In this document: positions 9,311-18,119 of the stretch, in pieces
Numbering within the stretch: the first letter of the stretch is position 1
Layout: each line of letters begins with the position of its first letter
DNA from: Putridiphycobacter sp965367695
GTDB taxonomy: Bacteria; Bacteroidota; Bacteroidia; Flavobacteriales_D; Crocinitomicaceae
Direction of reading: 5' to 3'
Length of the DNA stretch: 64,000 nucleotides
Assembly: GCA_965367695.1 (NCBI GenBank)
Contig: CBDUKB010000001.1
Span: forward strand, 11,456 to 75,455
Made by a program: the position numbers and the translations under genes
The notes under the pieces: generated by a model
The model's database searches: none
The model's input: only the letters and a program-made list of their open reading frames with translations
What the model was told of the DNA's origin: nothing

Positions 9311-10014
9311 TGAAAACCCAAGTCAATCAATTTTCAATTTTACTACTAGCTACACTATTTATCAGTTTGCTCAGCAGTTTTCTTCAAGTGTTAGTATTCG
9401 AATATTTCGGAATTGAAACCCTTTCAAATTACATCATAAACGGACTAATTACACAGGTACTTGTTTTTATTGGGGGTGGCTTATTATATCTAAAATTAAC
9501 AGGACAAAAACTGTTTGACACGGTAGCTATCAATAAGCCGCATACAAAAGGACTCCTCATTACCCTCACGTTGTTTTTAACAGCCATGCTTTTAAGCTAT
9601 TTGTGTTCCATGATAAATTTATGGTTAACGGACTTTGAGTACTTTAAAACGGCTGTATTAAAGAACGAAGCCATTGTTGCATTACAAGCTGAATTAATTG
9701 CTTCTTATAAAGGTTTTGAAGTGATTTACGCCCTGGCTTTCTTTGCTGTTTTACCTGCTATTGCTGAAGAATTTTTATTCAGGGGATTATTGCAAAAGAT
9801 AATGATTGATTGGACCAAATCTGTTTTTTGGGGAATTATATTAACCGCAATTTGCTTTTCTATCATGCATTTTCAAATACAAAGTGTTTTACCCATTTTT
9901 ACAGTCGGTGTAATTTTAGGGTATGCTTATTACAGGTTGAATAATATTTGGTATCCAATTATCATTCATTTTTTATACAATGCTATTCAAGTCTTAATTG
10001 TAAATCTTGGGTAA
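9310..10014 (+). CDS. CPBP family intramembrane glutamic endopeptidase
   Basis: Rce1/CAAX-like membrane protease of the CPBP (Abi) family. It has about seven hydrophobic segments and all three family motifs: EEFLFRG (EExxxR) near residue 154, SIMHFQ (the FxxxH region) near 181, and IHFLYNAIQ (HxxxN) near 220. These residues form the metal-independent active site in Rce1 relatives. The ATG overlaps the rodA stop codon, so it is co-transcribed and probably coupled to the cell-shape operon. Its substrate is unknown; CPBP members have been linked to protein maturation and to bacteriocin self-immunity in other bacteria. Confidence 0.88.
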   Translation: MKTQVNQFSILLLATLFISLLSSFLQVLVFEYFGIETLSNYIINGLITQVLVFIGGGLLYLKLTGQKLFDTVAINKPHTKGLLITLTLFLTAMLLSYLCSMINLWLTDFEYFKTAVLKNEAIVALQAELIASYKGFEVIYALAFFAVLPAIAEEFLFRGLLQKIMIDWTKSVFWGIILTAICFSIMHFQIQSVLPIFTVGVILGYAYYRLNNIWYPIIIHFLYNAIQVLIVNLG

Positions 10015-10043
10015 AAAAAAACATCCCAATCAGGGATGCTTTT
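10013..10043. terminator. Bidirectional terminator between convergent operons
   Basis: A CATCCC/GGGATG stem (10022-10027 with 10033-10038) has a 5-base loop. A run of A on the left gives a long U-tract for the minus-strand exb operon; a shorter CTTTT on the right serves the plus-strand operon. Confidence 0.8.
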
Positions 10044-10066
10044 CATATTTTCTCAATCAATGTTAT

Positions 10067-10546
10067 TTATTGATCGTTAGGATCTAAATCATTTTTAGTA
10101 GAATATACAATTCTATAACCTTTTACTTTAGGATCTGCCAAAGCATCTTTGATGTTGGCAACTGTTTTCATGTTGACATCATCATCAATTTTTAAAATGG
10201 TGGCTACATCAAAAACATCTTTTTCCGCTGGCTTATTAGCCAATTTCCATTTTCCAATTGCTGAGGTATAATCTACTTTTAATTGGTCATCTAAAAATAC
10301 TTCAACCAAAGCATTCGCGCCTCCATTGATTGGAAACCCAGCCCAAATATAATCTACATCATCATCTTTATTTAATTCAATCGCAATTGCAGAATCAGGA
10401 ATTTGTAAATCTAAATTCGTTGGTTCTTTTTCTTTTGGTCGGGTTGCCACCATAAAGAAGAACAATAGCATGAATACGATATCAGGTAATGCCGCCGTAT
10501 TTACTGGTGGTTGTCCTTTTTTACCTTTCTTTCTAAATTTCGACAT
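10067..10546 (-). CDS. ExbD/TolR family biopolymer transporter (second copy)
   Basis: Energy-transducing protein that works with an ExbB-type proton channel. A short basic N-terminus is followed by one membrane helix (ALPDIVFMLLFFFMVAT) carrying the essential Asp, then a periplasmic domain. I start at the ATG at 10546 (MSKFRKKGKKG) rather than the TTG two codons upstream; this leaves 9 bases after the preceding exbD. It is the last gene of exbB-membrane protein-exbD-exbD. The periplasmic part (VEVFLDDQLK, then KGYRIVYSTKNDLDPNDQ) is only loosely like standard ExbD. Two different ExbDs with one ExbB are common in Bacteroidota. Confidence 0.88.
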   Translation of the reverse strand: MSKFRKKGKKGQPPVNTAALPDIVFMLLFFFMVATRPKEKEPTNLDLQIPDSAIAIELNKDDDVDYIWAGFPINGGANALVEVFLDDQLKVDYTSAIGKWKLANKPAEKDVFDVATILKIDDDVNMKTVANIKDALADPKVKGYRIVYSTKNDLDPNDQ

Positions 10547-10555
10547 ATTCAATCA

Positions 10556-11278
10556 TTAGTTTGTGATAGCTGGTTCAAGCAATCTGTCTGGAACCATGAT
10601 ATCTAATATTTTAATTTTTTCGTTGTCTTCCGGAATACTTGGGTCTAAATCGTAAAAGGAAGTACCGTTAAAAATTTCTTTTGAACGTTCGTCTTTTACC
10701 TTGTTCACTACTTTACCAATATGATTGATAATCGCAATGTAAACCCCATAGGAAGTTCCTGCTTTTTGTTTTAATTGAATGGCAGCTTGCTCATTAATTT
10801 CCAAAAATTTTCCATCAGGCATGGCTTCTAAAACAGCCAATCTTTTTTCTAATTTAGAAACGGCAGATTTTAAAAATATATTGTCTTCATCCTTTGCTAA
10901 TTCTTGTTTTGCTAATCCCAACTCTTGTTTGGTTCCAGCAATATCTCTTAAAAAGTATTCTACTTGAGTAGGATCTTTTTCTGGAGAATACATGTTGGCA
11001 GTATAAAAATAATAGAGTTTTTCTTCTAATTGAGAAATGTCTAAATTTTCATTTTCTACTAATAATTGGTCATTTGCATTCACATTGATAGAAAACACAT
11101 CCCGCATTCTAGTTGGAGGTAATGGAAAATCATCCGGGAGCTCCACCTTCATAGGCAAAGTCTTAGGTATCCCAGCTTCCAAATCCATTGTAGTAGTTAC
11201 AATAAAGAATATCAAAAGCAAGAAGGCAATGTCGGCCATTGACCCTGCATTAATTTCTTCTAATTCTCTTCTTGCCAT
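10556..11278 (-). CDS. ExbD/TolR family biopolymer transporter with enlarged periplasmic domain
   Basis: The N-terminus NAGSMADIAFLLLIFFIVTT is a typical ExbD membrane helix with its Asp. The protein is 240 residues, clearly longer than the usual ~140, because of an insertion of about 80 residues (roughly 95-165) rich in Lys, Glu and Leu and probably coiled coil. The end (YGVYIAIINHIGKVVNKV) resembles the ExbD fold again. It follows the four-helix membrane protein by 6 bases and precedes the second exbD. It should form part of a TonB-linked or related proton-driven motor in the inner membrane; the partner is not shown by sequence. Confidence 0.85.
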   Translation of the reverse strand: MARRELEEINAGSMADIAFLLLIFFIVTTTMDLEAGIPKTLPMKVELPDDFPLPPTRMRDVFSINVNANDQLLVENENLDISQLEEKLYYFYTANMYSPEKDPTQVEYFLRDIAGTKQELGLAKQELAKDEDNIFLKSAVSKLEKRLAVLEAMPDGKFLEINEQAAIQLKQKAGTSYGVYIAIINHIGKVVNKVKDERSKEIFNGTSFYDLDPSIPEDNEKIKILDIMVPDRLLEPAITN

Positions 11279-11284
11279 CTTAAA

Positions 11285-11992
11285 TTATTTTGAAAAAAGT
11301 CTGAATAAATTAATCGCTCCTTGGTATAAAATTAAACCAACAGTAATAAAAATCAAGGTACCTGTTACAAGGATTCCTGCTCCAGTATATTGGAAACTTT
11401 TATCAGTATAGTTACTTGTTTCGAGCATTTTTCCTTCACCAACCTCAGGGGCCATTTTAAAGCAAATGAATCCAATAATAATCAAGACAGCAAACCCAAT
11501 TGCTGAACGGATGAAACGTTTTGGATTTTTAATGATGTTCACAACAGTAAACAATAAGATAACAATGAATGCTATAATCATCAACCATTTTGTGAAATTA
11601 ATTGAGTTGGTGGTTGCATTTTGAAAGTCGTAATTTTTACTCACTAAATCGTTCACCATTCCTTCTTTTAAATCACCTTCAACAGTTTTTGTTTTTCCTT
11701 TTGAATCGACAAAAGCTTGATAATTCAACACTTTGTTTTCAGCCAAGTCATACACTTTGTTTGCTTTGGCATCCACCACGTAATTATACAACACTTCTTT
11801 TGAAGGTTCTTGTGGTTTACCATCTACATCTGGTTGTTCGTGTTCAACAACAAAAAATGCTTGATCAGTTAAGGCTATATCTTCGTCAGAGCTAGGTGCA
11901 AGCGAAATATTGTTCCAAATAAGCACAATGCCTATTAAAAACAGTATCGCCATACCAGCTTTCAGTATTAATGATACTACTTTATTTTCCAT
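11285..11992 (-). CDS. Four-helix membrane protein encoded between exbB and exbD
   Basis: Not recognised as a named family. The 235-residue protein has one N-terminal membrane helix (about 9-28), a hydrophilic region of about 100 residues, then three more helices (about 133-153, 162-180, 205-228). The hydrophilic part would lie between helices 1 and 2, probably in the periplasm. It lies between exbB (28 bases upstream) and exbD (6 bases downstream), so it is likely an accessory subunit of this motor complex. There are no catalytic motifs. Confidence 0.7.
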   Translation of the reverse strand: MENKVVSLILKAGMAILFLIGIVLIWNNISLAPSSDEDIALTDQAFFVVEHEQPDVDGKPQEPSKEVLYNYVVDAKANKVYDLAENKVLNYQAFVDSKGKTKTVEGDLKEGMVNDLVSKNYDFQNATTNSINFTKWLMIIAFIVILLFTVVNIIKNPKRFIRSAIGFAVLIIIGFICFKMAPEVGEGKMLETSNYTDKSFQYTGAGILVTGTLIFITVGLILYQGAINLFRLFSK

Positions 11993-12020
11993 ATTATTTT
12001 AATTATCGATTTAACGATTA

Positions 12021-12743
12021 TTATTTAGCTACTTTGTTTTTCAACATCACATCAATTAAAGAGATTGACGCATCTTCCATATCATTTACAATACCATCTA
12101 CTTTGGCGATTAAGTAATTGTAAAATACTTGAAGAATGATGGCAACTATCAAACCGAATACAGTTGTTAATAAGGCTACTTTAATGTCACCCGCAATTTG
12201 ATCTGCTTGTACACCACCGTTTGTTTCAATTGTATCAAAGGCTTGAATCATACCAATTACCGTACCCATGAAACCTAACATTGGAGCCAAGGCAATAAAT
12301 AATTGAATCCATGACATTCCTTTTTCTAACAATCCCATTTGAACGCCACCGTAAGAGATAACTGATTTTTCAACCATGTCAATTCCTTCTTCAGAACGAT
12401 CTAATCCTTGATAAAAAATAGAAGCAACAGGCCCTCTTGTATTTCTACATACTTCTTTTGCAGCTTCAACACCCCCAGAAGCCAATGCTTCATCAACTTG
12501 AGCAACCAACTTTTTAGTGTTTGTTGTCGCTAAGTTTAAGTATACAATTCTTTCAATAACCATGGCTAAACCAAAAATCAAACAGGCCAATACAACCCCC
12601 ATAAATTCAGGTCCACCTTCAATGAACCTTTGTTTTAACACATTGGTAAATGAAGTTTCTGCAACTACTGCAACTTTAGGATCTTGTGCGAATAATGATG
12701 CTGATGTTCCAAAGGCAGCTACTAACATTAATACTTTTTTCAT
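12021..12743 (-). CDS. exbB: MotA/TolQ/ExbB proton channel family protein
   Basis: Proton channel subunit of an ExbB-ExbD type motor. A signal-like N-terminus (MKKVLMLVAAFGTSASLFAQ) precedes three membrane helices: about 45-65, 145-165 with ALAPMLGFMGTVIGMIQAF, and 190-212 with ALLTTVFGLIVAIILQV. The second and third segments are the conserved MotA/TolQ/ExbB pore helices. At 240 residues it has the usual length. It is first in a four-gene minus-strand operon with a membrane protein and two ExbDs. The set probably energises TonB-dependent uptake, for which a receptor is encoded at 53621-56032, but that link is inference. Confidence 0.92.
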   Translation of the reverse strand: MKKVLMLVAAFGTSASLFAQDPKVAVVAETSFTNVLKQRFIEGGPEFMGVVLACLIFGLAMVIERIVYLNLATTNTKKLVAQVDEALASGGVEAAKEVCRNTRGPVASIFYQGLDRSEEGIDMVEKSVISYGGVQMGLLEKGMSWIQLFIALAPMLGFMGTVIGMIQAFDTIETNGGVQADQIAGDIKVALLTTVFGLIVAIILQVFYNYLIAKVDGIVNDMEDASISLIDVMLKNKVAK

Positions 12744-12871
12744 TTTTTTAAATTTGAGTTATTTTTTGTTTTCTATTTTGATTAAACCCGTTATTTATTT
12801 TAACGAGTTGCTAAAGTACAAAAATTTATAATTAATACTAATTTCAATTTATATATTTTACTGCTGTAATG

Positions 12872-13906
12872 CTATTTTGTAAGCATCTCACCACAAAGTG
12901 ATAAATTTAACAGCGCGATTCTTGCTTCTTTGTCATTGGTTCTTCCCAATACATACATCAATTTTGTAAGTGCGGCCTCTGTGGTTAAATCTACTCCATT
13001 GATGACCCCTAATTTATTAAAAATTTCACTTGTTTCATATTTTCCAAATACTACTTTTCCTTTTATACATTGGGTGATGTTTAACACCAATCCTCCTGCT
13101 TCAATATATGCGGCTAAAATATCATTAAAAGCAGTTGAACTAAATATATTCCCACTTCCAAATGTTTCCAATACAATGGCCTCATTCACTGCAACATCAA
13201 ACAGGCTTTTTATTGATAAAATCGACATGCTCGGGAACAATTTTACCAATCCCACTTTGGTGTTGAAGTCTGTAAAGACTTCTAACTTTGGGGCAACGGT
13301 TCTAAACAATTCTAATTCATCAAACTCTATTTCTACCCCAGCAGCTGCTAAATTTGGGTAGTTCGGAGAATCAAAAGCTTCAAAGGCATTGGCACTTATT
13401 TTTGAAGCACGATTTCCGCGATATAAATGATATTCAAAATAAACAGCTACTTCTTGTATAATTGGCTCATCATGAATATCAGTCATTCCTGCAATTTCAA
13501 TGGCAGTTATTAAATTTTCTTTTCCGTCAGTTCTAATTTTTCCAATGGGTAATTGAGAACCTGTTAAAATTACTGGCTTTTTTAAGCCCAATAACATAAA
13601 ACTTAAAGCCGAAGCAGTATAGGCCATGGTGTCAGACCCATGAAGTATAACAAACCCATCATAATCTTCGTATTTCGATTCAATTAAATTGGCTAAAAAT
13701 GCCCAATTTGCTGCATTCATTTCCGAAGAGTCAATTGGAATATCAAATGAAATAACATCTAATTGATAATCGATTTGTTTCAATTCTGGTATGTTATTGT
13801 ATAAATGCTTAAAATTAATCGACTTCAACGCGCCTGTTTTAGGATCGTTGATCATACCAATTGTGCCACCAGTATAAATAATTAAAACTTTAGGGTTTTG
13901 CTCCAT
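12872..13906 (-). CDS. ansA: Type I L-asparaginase
   Basis: Cytoplasmic asparaginase that hydrolyses L-asparagine to aspartate and ammonia. The first active-site motif IIYTGGTIGMI (catalytic Thr) is at residues 9-19, and the second, LHGSDTMAYTASAL, near residue 88 holds the Thr-Lys-Asp type site. There is no signal peptide, so it is the cytosolic type. The length of 344 residues is normal. It is read in the same direction as tatD, but 123 bases separate them, and a possible promoter element lies at 14025-14032 over the tatD stop codon. Confidence 0.93.
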   Translation of the reverse strand: MEQNPKVLIIYTGGTIGMINDPKTGALKSINFKHLYNNIPELKQIDYQLDVISFDIPIDSSEMNAANWAFLANLIESKYEDYDGFVILHGSDTMAYTASALSFMLLGLKKPVILTGSQLPIGKIRTDGKENLITAIEIAGMTDIHDEPIIQEVAVYFEYHLYRGNRASKISANAFEAFDSPNYPNLAAAGVEIEFDELELFRTVAPKLEVFTDFNTKVGLVKLFPSMSILSIKSLFDVAVNEAIVLETFGSGNIFSSTAFNDILAAYIEAGGLVLNITQCIKGKVVFGKYETSEIFNKLGVINGVDLTTEAALTKLMYVLGRTNDKEARIALLNLSLCGEMLTK

Positions 13907-14024
13907 CTTATTAGTACAATAATAATTAATGAAATTTAATTGACAAGTTAAATTTCTTTTATGTGTAAGTAATGTTTATTTAAATGTATACTTTTTTGTC
14001 TATAACATTTAATTGCTTTGGGTT

Positions 14025-14032
14025 CAAATTTA
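14025..14032 (-). promoter_or_regulatory. Possible TAnnTTTG element upstream of ansA
   Basis: TAAATTTG read on the minus strand overlaps the tatD stop codon. It is an exact match but 119 bases from the ansA start, so the assignment is weak. Confidence 0.3.
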
Positions 14033-14803
14033 CAATTGACCAAATATTGTAAATGCGTTTTTATTGGTTTGTTCTGCAATTGTCTTGGCATCTACTTGAA
14101 AAATTTCTCCCAATTTATCAGCTACTTTTATTAAATATGCACTTTCATTTCTCTTCCCTCTAAAAGGGGTCGGTGCTAAATAAGGTGAATCGGTTTCAAG
14201 GACTAAATCTTTTAAACTTAATTGAGCCACTACTTTGTCTAGTCCTGAATTTTTAAAAGTCAAAACACCTCCTAATCCCAATTTAAACCCACCATAGTCT
14301 AATATTTTTTTTGCTTGGTCTAGATTTCCGGTGAAACAATGAAATATTCCTGTCAAACTTGCATCATTTACTTCGTCTAATACTTCAAACACTTCATCAA
14401 AAGCATCACGAACGTGAATGACAATGGGTAATTTTAGTTTTTTTGCCCATTCAATTTGAATTTTAAAGGCTGCTTTTTGAAGGGGGAGGGTTGATTTATC
14501 CCAATACAAATCAATGCCAATTTCTCCGATAGCAATAATCGGTTGACTTTTAATTGCAGTTTCAATTTTTTCGAGTACTGCTGCATAATCGGCTTCAACT
14601 GAACAAGGATGAAGCCCTAGCATAGGATAACATTGTTTTGGATACGCCTTAGTCAACGCAATCATTTTTGGAATGGATTCCAAATCAATATTTGGTAAGA
14701 GAAATTTTTGAACGCCATTTTCTATGGCTCTTTGCATCATTTCTTGTCGGTCATATATAAATTCGTCGACATATAAATGGGTATGTGTATCAATAAAAAA
14801 CAT
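14030..14803 (-). CDS. tatD: TatD family metal-dependent deoxyribonuclease
   Basis: TIM-barrel hydrolase of the amidohydrolase superfamily; relatives are Mg-dependent 3'-5' exonucleases. It starts IDTHTHLY (metal-binding HxH), then LGLHPCSV, AIGEIGIDLYW, VIHVRDAFDE, HCFTGN and LETDSPYLAP, the complete set of TatD motifs in order. I use the ATG at 14803 (MFFIDTHTHL); a TTG at 14818 would overlap the preceding gene. The 257-residue length is typical. It lies 5 bases after the outer-membrane-type gene on the same strand, so the two are probably co-transcribed. Confidence 0.93.
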   Translation of the reverse strand: MFFIDTHTHLYVDEFIYDRQEMMQRAIENGVQKFLLPNIDLESIPKMIALTKAYPKQCYPMLGLHPCSVEADYAAVLEKIETAIKSQPIIAIGEIGIDLYWDKSTLPLQKAAFKIQIEWAKKLKLPIVIHVRDAFDEVFEVLDEVNDASLTGIFHCFTGNLDQAKKILDYGGFKLGLGGVLTFKNSGLDKVVAQLSLKDLVLETDSPYLAPTPFRGKRNESAYLIKVADKLGEIFQVDAKTIAEQTNKNAFTIFGQL

Positions 14804-14808
14804 AATAA

Positions 14809-15672
14809 TTAGTCCCAATCAGGGCAAGAACCGCATCCATTTTTTTGTCGGCTGTATAAAAATATTCCAGCAACCAATTGCCAGTCTGCATATAAAAATT
14901 GTTGTTTGGCGCGGTGACTTGAGTTTTTAATAGTATTTAAGTTAGGCAAGTTTATATAGCCCCCCGACCAATTAGATTGGACAAAAAAGCGGTTAAAAAA
15001 ATCAGCGCGAATACCTGTGTGAATGGAAGCACCAAAACCGGTTACTTTTAAATCGGTATGGTAGTCTTGATCGTTCCAATTAAAATCAGTTTGCGTAATC
15101 ACACCTCCTAAACCAACGCCTACTCTTCTTTGTAAATAAAATTTTCTATTTTTTGAACGATAAAAATATTCGGTATTGTTTATTTGAACAGAAATGTAAT
15201 TTAATCCATTGGAATTTTCGTATTGAATAGCTTTTGTGCTCATGTACTTTAAATCATTATCAAAAGTTCCACTTAAAAAAGCATTACTGGTATCGTCTAT
15301 GTACCCAGAAATGTAGGCCGATTGATTATCTGTCATCACGTATTTCATATGGTCGTATCCAATAGAAATGTCCCAATGTGGTTTGTAAGTATAACCTAAA
15401 CGGATATTGAATTGTGGAACAGAAAGCGTTTTAGGATTGAAGTAAGTTCGAAAATTATTTTCAGGCTTATCATGCGCCAATGCTTTGTTCACTGTAAAAT
15501 CGTAACCTGGCCCTTTGAACTGGATATCACTTTTTGTATAAATAGAACGGTTGTATCCCCAATAAAAATAAAGGGCTCCCTTTTGTACAGCTTGCTTTTT
15601 TTTAAAGGAATAATTTTGGCTGTATCCCACTGATAAAAAACAAATAAACAAAAAGCAAAGGAATTTTTTCAT
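14809..15672 (-). CDS. Predicted outer membrane beta-barrel protein
   Basis: Signal peptide MKKFLCFLFICFLSVGYSQ, then a mature protein with alternating aromatic/polar strands (for example NIRLGYTYKPHWDISIGYDHMKY and KRFFVQ-type strands) typical of a small outer membrane barrel of about eight to ten strands. The C-terminus is not the usual Phe end but RQKNGCGSCPDWD, with two cysteines. No specific family or function is recognised. A consensus promoter element is found at 15705-15712. tatD follows after 5 bases. Confidence 0.7.
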   Translation of the reverse strand: MKKFLCFLFICFLSVGYSQNYSFKKKQAVQKGALYFYWGYNRSIYTKSDIQFKGPGYDFTVNKALAHDKPENNFRTYFNPKTLSVPQFNIRLGYTYKPHWDISIGYDHMKYVMTDNQSAYISGYIDDTSNAFLSGTFDNDLKYMSTKAIQYENSNGLNYISVQINNTEYFYRSKNRKFYLQRRVGVGLGGVITQTDFNWNDQDYHTDLKVTGFGASIHTGIRADFFNRFFVQSNWSGGYINLPNLNTIKNSSHRAKQQFLYADWQLVAGIFLYSRQKNGCGSCPDWD

Positions 15673-15704
15673 AATTTAGTTTATTGCATAACGCATAACT
15701 GTTT

Positions 15705-15712
15705 CAAAATTA
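15705..15712 (-). promoter_or_regulatory. TAnnTTTG -7 element before the outer-membrane-type gene
   Basis: TAATTTTG on the minus strand is an exact match 33 bases upstream of the start at 15672. It lies in the short divergent region with yraN. Confidence 0.55.
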
Positions 15713-15731
15713 CGAACTATTTTTAACCTAC

Positions 15732-16094
15732 ATGGCAAATCACAATGAAATTGGAAAAATAGGCGAAGAATTGGCCCATGCCTTTTTAGTAAAAAAGGGA
15801 TATAAAGTGTTAGCAAGTAACTATCGTTTTAAGCATTTGGAAATTGACTTAGTTTGCGAAAAGGACCATACTTTGGTTGTAGTGGAAGTTAAAACCAGAC
15901 AAAGTTCTTATTTGGCAGGACCAGAAGATACGGTTTCTAAAACCAAACAAAAGGGAATAATAAAATGTGCCAATGCTTACATTATAGAACATGAAATAGA
16001 TTTGGAAACAAGGTTCGACATCATCTCTATTATTTTAAATGCAAAGGGGACACATATTGATCATATTGAAGATGCCTTTTATCCATTGAGATAA
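15732..16094 (+). CDS. YraN family (UPF0102) endonuclease-fold protein
   Basis: A 120-residue protein with a restriction-endonuclease-like fold. The start HNEIGKIGEELAHAFLVKKGY and the core EIDLVCEKDHTLVVVEVKTRQ carry the typical E...D...ExK catalytic pattern of this Holliday-resolvase-like family. Its cellular role is not established. It is transcribed away from the outer-membrane-type gene and ends just before the convergent DUF3108 gene. Confidence 0.9.
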   Translation: MANHNEIGKIGEELAHAFLVKKGYKVLASNYRFKHLEIDLVCEKDHTLVVVEVKTRQSSYLAGPEDTVSKTKQKGIIKCANAYIIEHEIDLETRFDIISIILNAKGTHIDHIEDAFYPLR

Positions 16095-16095
16095 A

Positions 16096-16122
16096 AAAAA
16101 GGCCAAACCTAAATTTGACCCC
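16096..16122. terminator. Possible terminator between yraN and the DUF3108 gene
   Basis: Hairpin 16101-16107/16114-16120 with one mismatch. A run of eight A on its left would be a U-tract for the minus-strand gene. It is a modest stem. Confidence 0.4.
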
Positions 16123-16151
16123 TTATCTACTATTTATTAAACTTTTGCTAT

Positions 16152-16943
16152 TTAGCTAACTTTAGCCATAGAATTTTTTAGGTTTTCCCAACTAACTAAA
16201 TGCATTTTTAAAGAACCGACCTTAATTTTTGCTTTCGCCAAAATTGGAATTCTATTTGCATCATCAGTAATCCATACAGTTAAATCTTCTTCACTGTTAA
16301 ATACTCTTCCTTCTTGCACGACTGGGACAAATTTTAAACACCTGAATTTTCCTTCTTTAATTTTTACAGTTTCTTTTCCTTTGAATTTTATTTTGGTTGG
16401 ATAAAGTTCATTGTCTAAAAATATATTGACAGTAAACACATCACCAATTTTTGCATTTGAATAATCAATTGTTCTTGCGTAGTAAAAAGAGGATAACATA
16501 TCTTGAACCATGGCAGGCACTTTGAATTTTTTACCTTCTCCATTATCTACCACTTTTTTGTGCTGATAAAACGTATAGTCTTGGTTTATTTTATAACCAC
16601 CTTCATTTACTCTTCTAATAAACAACCAAGGGAACATACCTTCAGCATCCATATGTGACTCGTAAACATCATTGACCTTATAGAACCATTCGAATGCAGA
16701 GATTGTTCTTCCAACGCCCCTTACACGCCATACTTTTCTGCCTTGAATTGATTTATTCGACTCTTCTACACTTAGGACAGCTTCGCCTGCATCTAAGATG
16801 CCATAGGACAATCGATAGGTTAATTTTTCACCAGGTTGAAATGCGGTGTTGTTTACTTTTCTATATGGAGTAGTTTCTCCAGCTTGTATATTGAAACCGA
16901 ACCCAGTCACAAACAAAGCTAATAGTAGGATGGTAGTTTTCAT
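16152..16943 (-). CDS. DUF3108 domain-containing periplasmic protein
   Basis: A signal peptide (cleavage probably after FNIQA) leads to a 240-residue beta-rich domain. FQPGEKLTYRLSYGILDAGEAVLSV at the start and the repeated strands after it (FEWFYKVNDVYESHMD, NELYPTKIKFKGKETVK) are characteristic of DUF3108, a periplasmic fold of unknown function. It is followed by a possible terminator and preceded by a TACCTTTG element. It seems to be monocistronic. Confidence 0.85.
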   Translation of the reverse strand: MKTTILLLALFVTGFGFNIQAGETTPYRKVNNTAFQPGEKLTYRLSYGILDAGEAVLSVEESNKSIQGRKVWRVRGVGRTISAFEWFYKVNDVYESHMDAEGMFPWLFIRRVNEGGYKINQDYTFYQHKKVVDNGEGKKFKVPAMVQDMLSSFYYARTIDYSNAKIGDVFTVNIFLDNELYPTKIKFKGKETVKIKEGKFRCLKFVPVVQEGRVFNSEEDLTVWITDDANRIPILAKAKIKVGSLKMHLVSWENLKNSMAKVS

Positions 16944-16963
16944 ATTATTAATTTTTGGTTACA

Positions 16964-16971
16964 CAAAGGTA
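16964..16971 (-). promoter_or_regulatory. TAnnTTTG -7 element before the DUF3108 gene
   Basis: TACCTTTG on the minus strand is an exact match 21 bases upstream of the start at 16943. Confidence 0.6.
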
Positions 16972-17096
16972 TTTGCAAATCCAATGCCAAACTTTTAATT
17001 TCAGTTTCTATCAGTACGATTTGGGAAATATTTTTGGAAAGCTCAATTTTATTCCTTACCTTGTTCGTCGAGTAAGTAGTTTTTTTCATTTCAATC

Positions 17097-17128
17097 GAAA
17101 GAGTTCAATTTTATAGTTGGGCTCTTTC
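17097..17128. other. Imperfect hairpin downstream of the glycosyltransferase operon
   Basis: A 12-bp stem (17097-17108 with 17117-17128) has an 8-base loop. Two G-T wobbles favour folding in plus-strand RNA, although the gene ending nearby is on the minus strand. There is no U-tract after it on either strand, so calling it a terminator is uncertain. Confidence 0.35.
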
Positions 17129-17132
17129 CATG

Positions 17133-18119
17133 TTAAATAAGAAACCTTTCAAGGGCTTTCTTAACAAAATCGACTTTAATTTTCAATTTTTCATTTCTTT
17201 CAGAAATGGTTTTTTCTTCTAAAATTAAAACATGTTCTCCCAGTGGTTGCCACCTTCCAAAATGCAGGGGTTTTCGAGGCGTAAACAATCCAATAGTTTT
17301 AATATTTGAGAGACCTGCAATGTGTAGCGGTCCCGTACTGGCAGCCATTAATCCATCAGCTGCATGAATAAAAGCAATGAGTTCATTTAAATTCATTTGC
17401 CCTGATAAATCGTGAATATGGGGCATGTTTGGCAGTTTTGATCGAAAGGAAGTTCCTTCTTCTTCGGTTCCTGTAAAAAACACTTCATATTTGGTCAATT
17501 CTTTTGCCAATTCGATAAAGTTTTCTACACCCCATTCCAATGCACTTCCCTTTGATTTCGGATGAAAAATAAGGTTCTTTTTATCCTTTGAAAGTAGGGC
17601 TTTAAATGATGGAGGTAGTGCTGGTATTTTTGTAAAACCCGTTTGTTTTGATAGTGTTTTTAAAGAATATATTTTGTTTATTCCTAAGGGTTTTAAAAGT
17701 TTAATATTCAATTGAGATTCGTGTAAAAGTGCTTTTTTCCTCGAAAAGTTGACCCGATAATTACAGGTTAACAAATGAAATAAACGGTGAGAAGTACCTA
17801 TTCTGTATTTGACTTTTGCCTTTTGGGCTAGCCTGGCAATTTCTCGACGTGGAAACACGTGAATAAACACATCAACATTTTGGTTTTTAAGCCATTTAAT
17901 TTGAGCTTGGTCCTCCATTTTTTGAAGTTCTGCCCATTGCCAAATCTCATCAACATGCGTACTACAATTGATAATGGGTTGGGTATAGGTATTGCCTAAA
18001 AAAATAATGGTTGCTTTAGGGAATTTAGCTTTAAGAATACCGACCATTGGAAGTGTTAAGGCAACATCTCCAATGCTATCTGTTCTACTAATTACAATTT
18101 TTTTAACCCCTTTGATCAC
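17133..18119 (-). CDS. Glycosyltransferase family 9 (heptosyltransferase-like)
   Basis: GT9 enzyme of the ADP-heptose:LPS heptosyltransferase type, probably transferring a sugar to the LPS inner core. The N-terminal domain has ISRTDSIGDVALTLPM. The C-terminal nucleotide-sugar domain has LIFHPKSKGSALEWG and DGLMAASTGPLHIAGL, then TPRKPLHFGRW. The start is GTG at 18119 and overlaps the upstream GT2 gene by 17 bases, indicating coupled translation. The length (328 residues) is normal. The donor sugar cannot be read from the sequence. Confidence 0.88.
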   Translation of the reverse strand: MIKGVKKIVISRTDSIGDVALTLPMVGILKAKFPKATIIFLGNTYTQPIINCSTHVDEIWQWAELQKMEDQAQIKWLKNQNVDVFIHVFPRREIARLAQKAKVKYRIGTSHRLFHLLTCNYRVNFSRKKALLHESQLNIKLLKPLGINKIYSLKTLSKQTGFTKIPALPPSFKALLSKDKKNLIFHPKSKGSALEWGVENFIELAKELTKYEVFFTGTEEEGTSFRSKLPNMPHIHDLSGQMNLNELIAFIHAADGLMAASTGPLHIAGLSNIKTIGLFTPRKPLHFGRWQPLGEHVLILEEKTISERNEKLKIKVDFVKKALERFLI

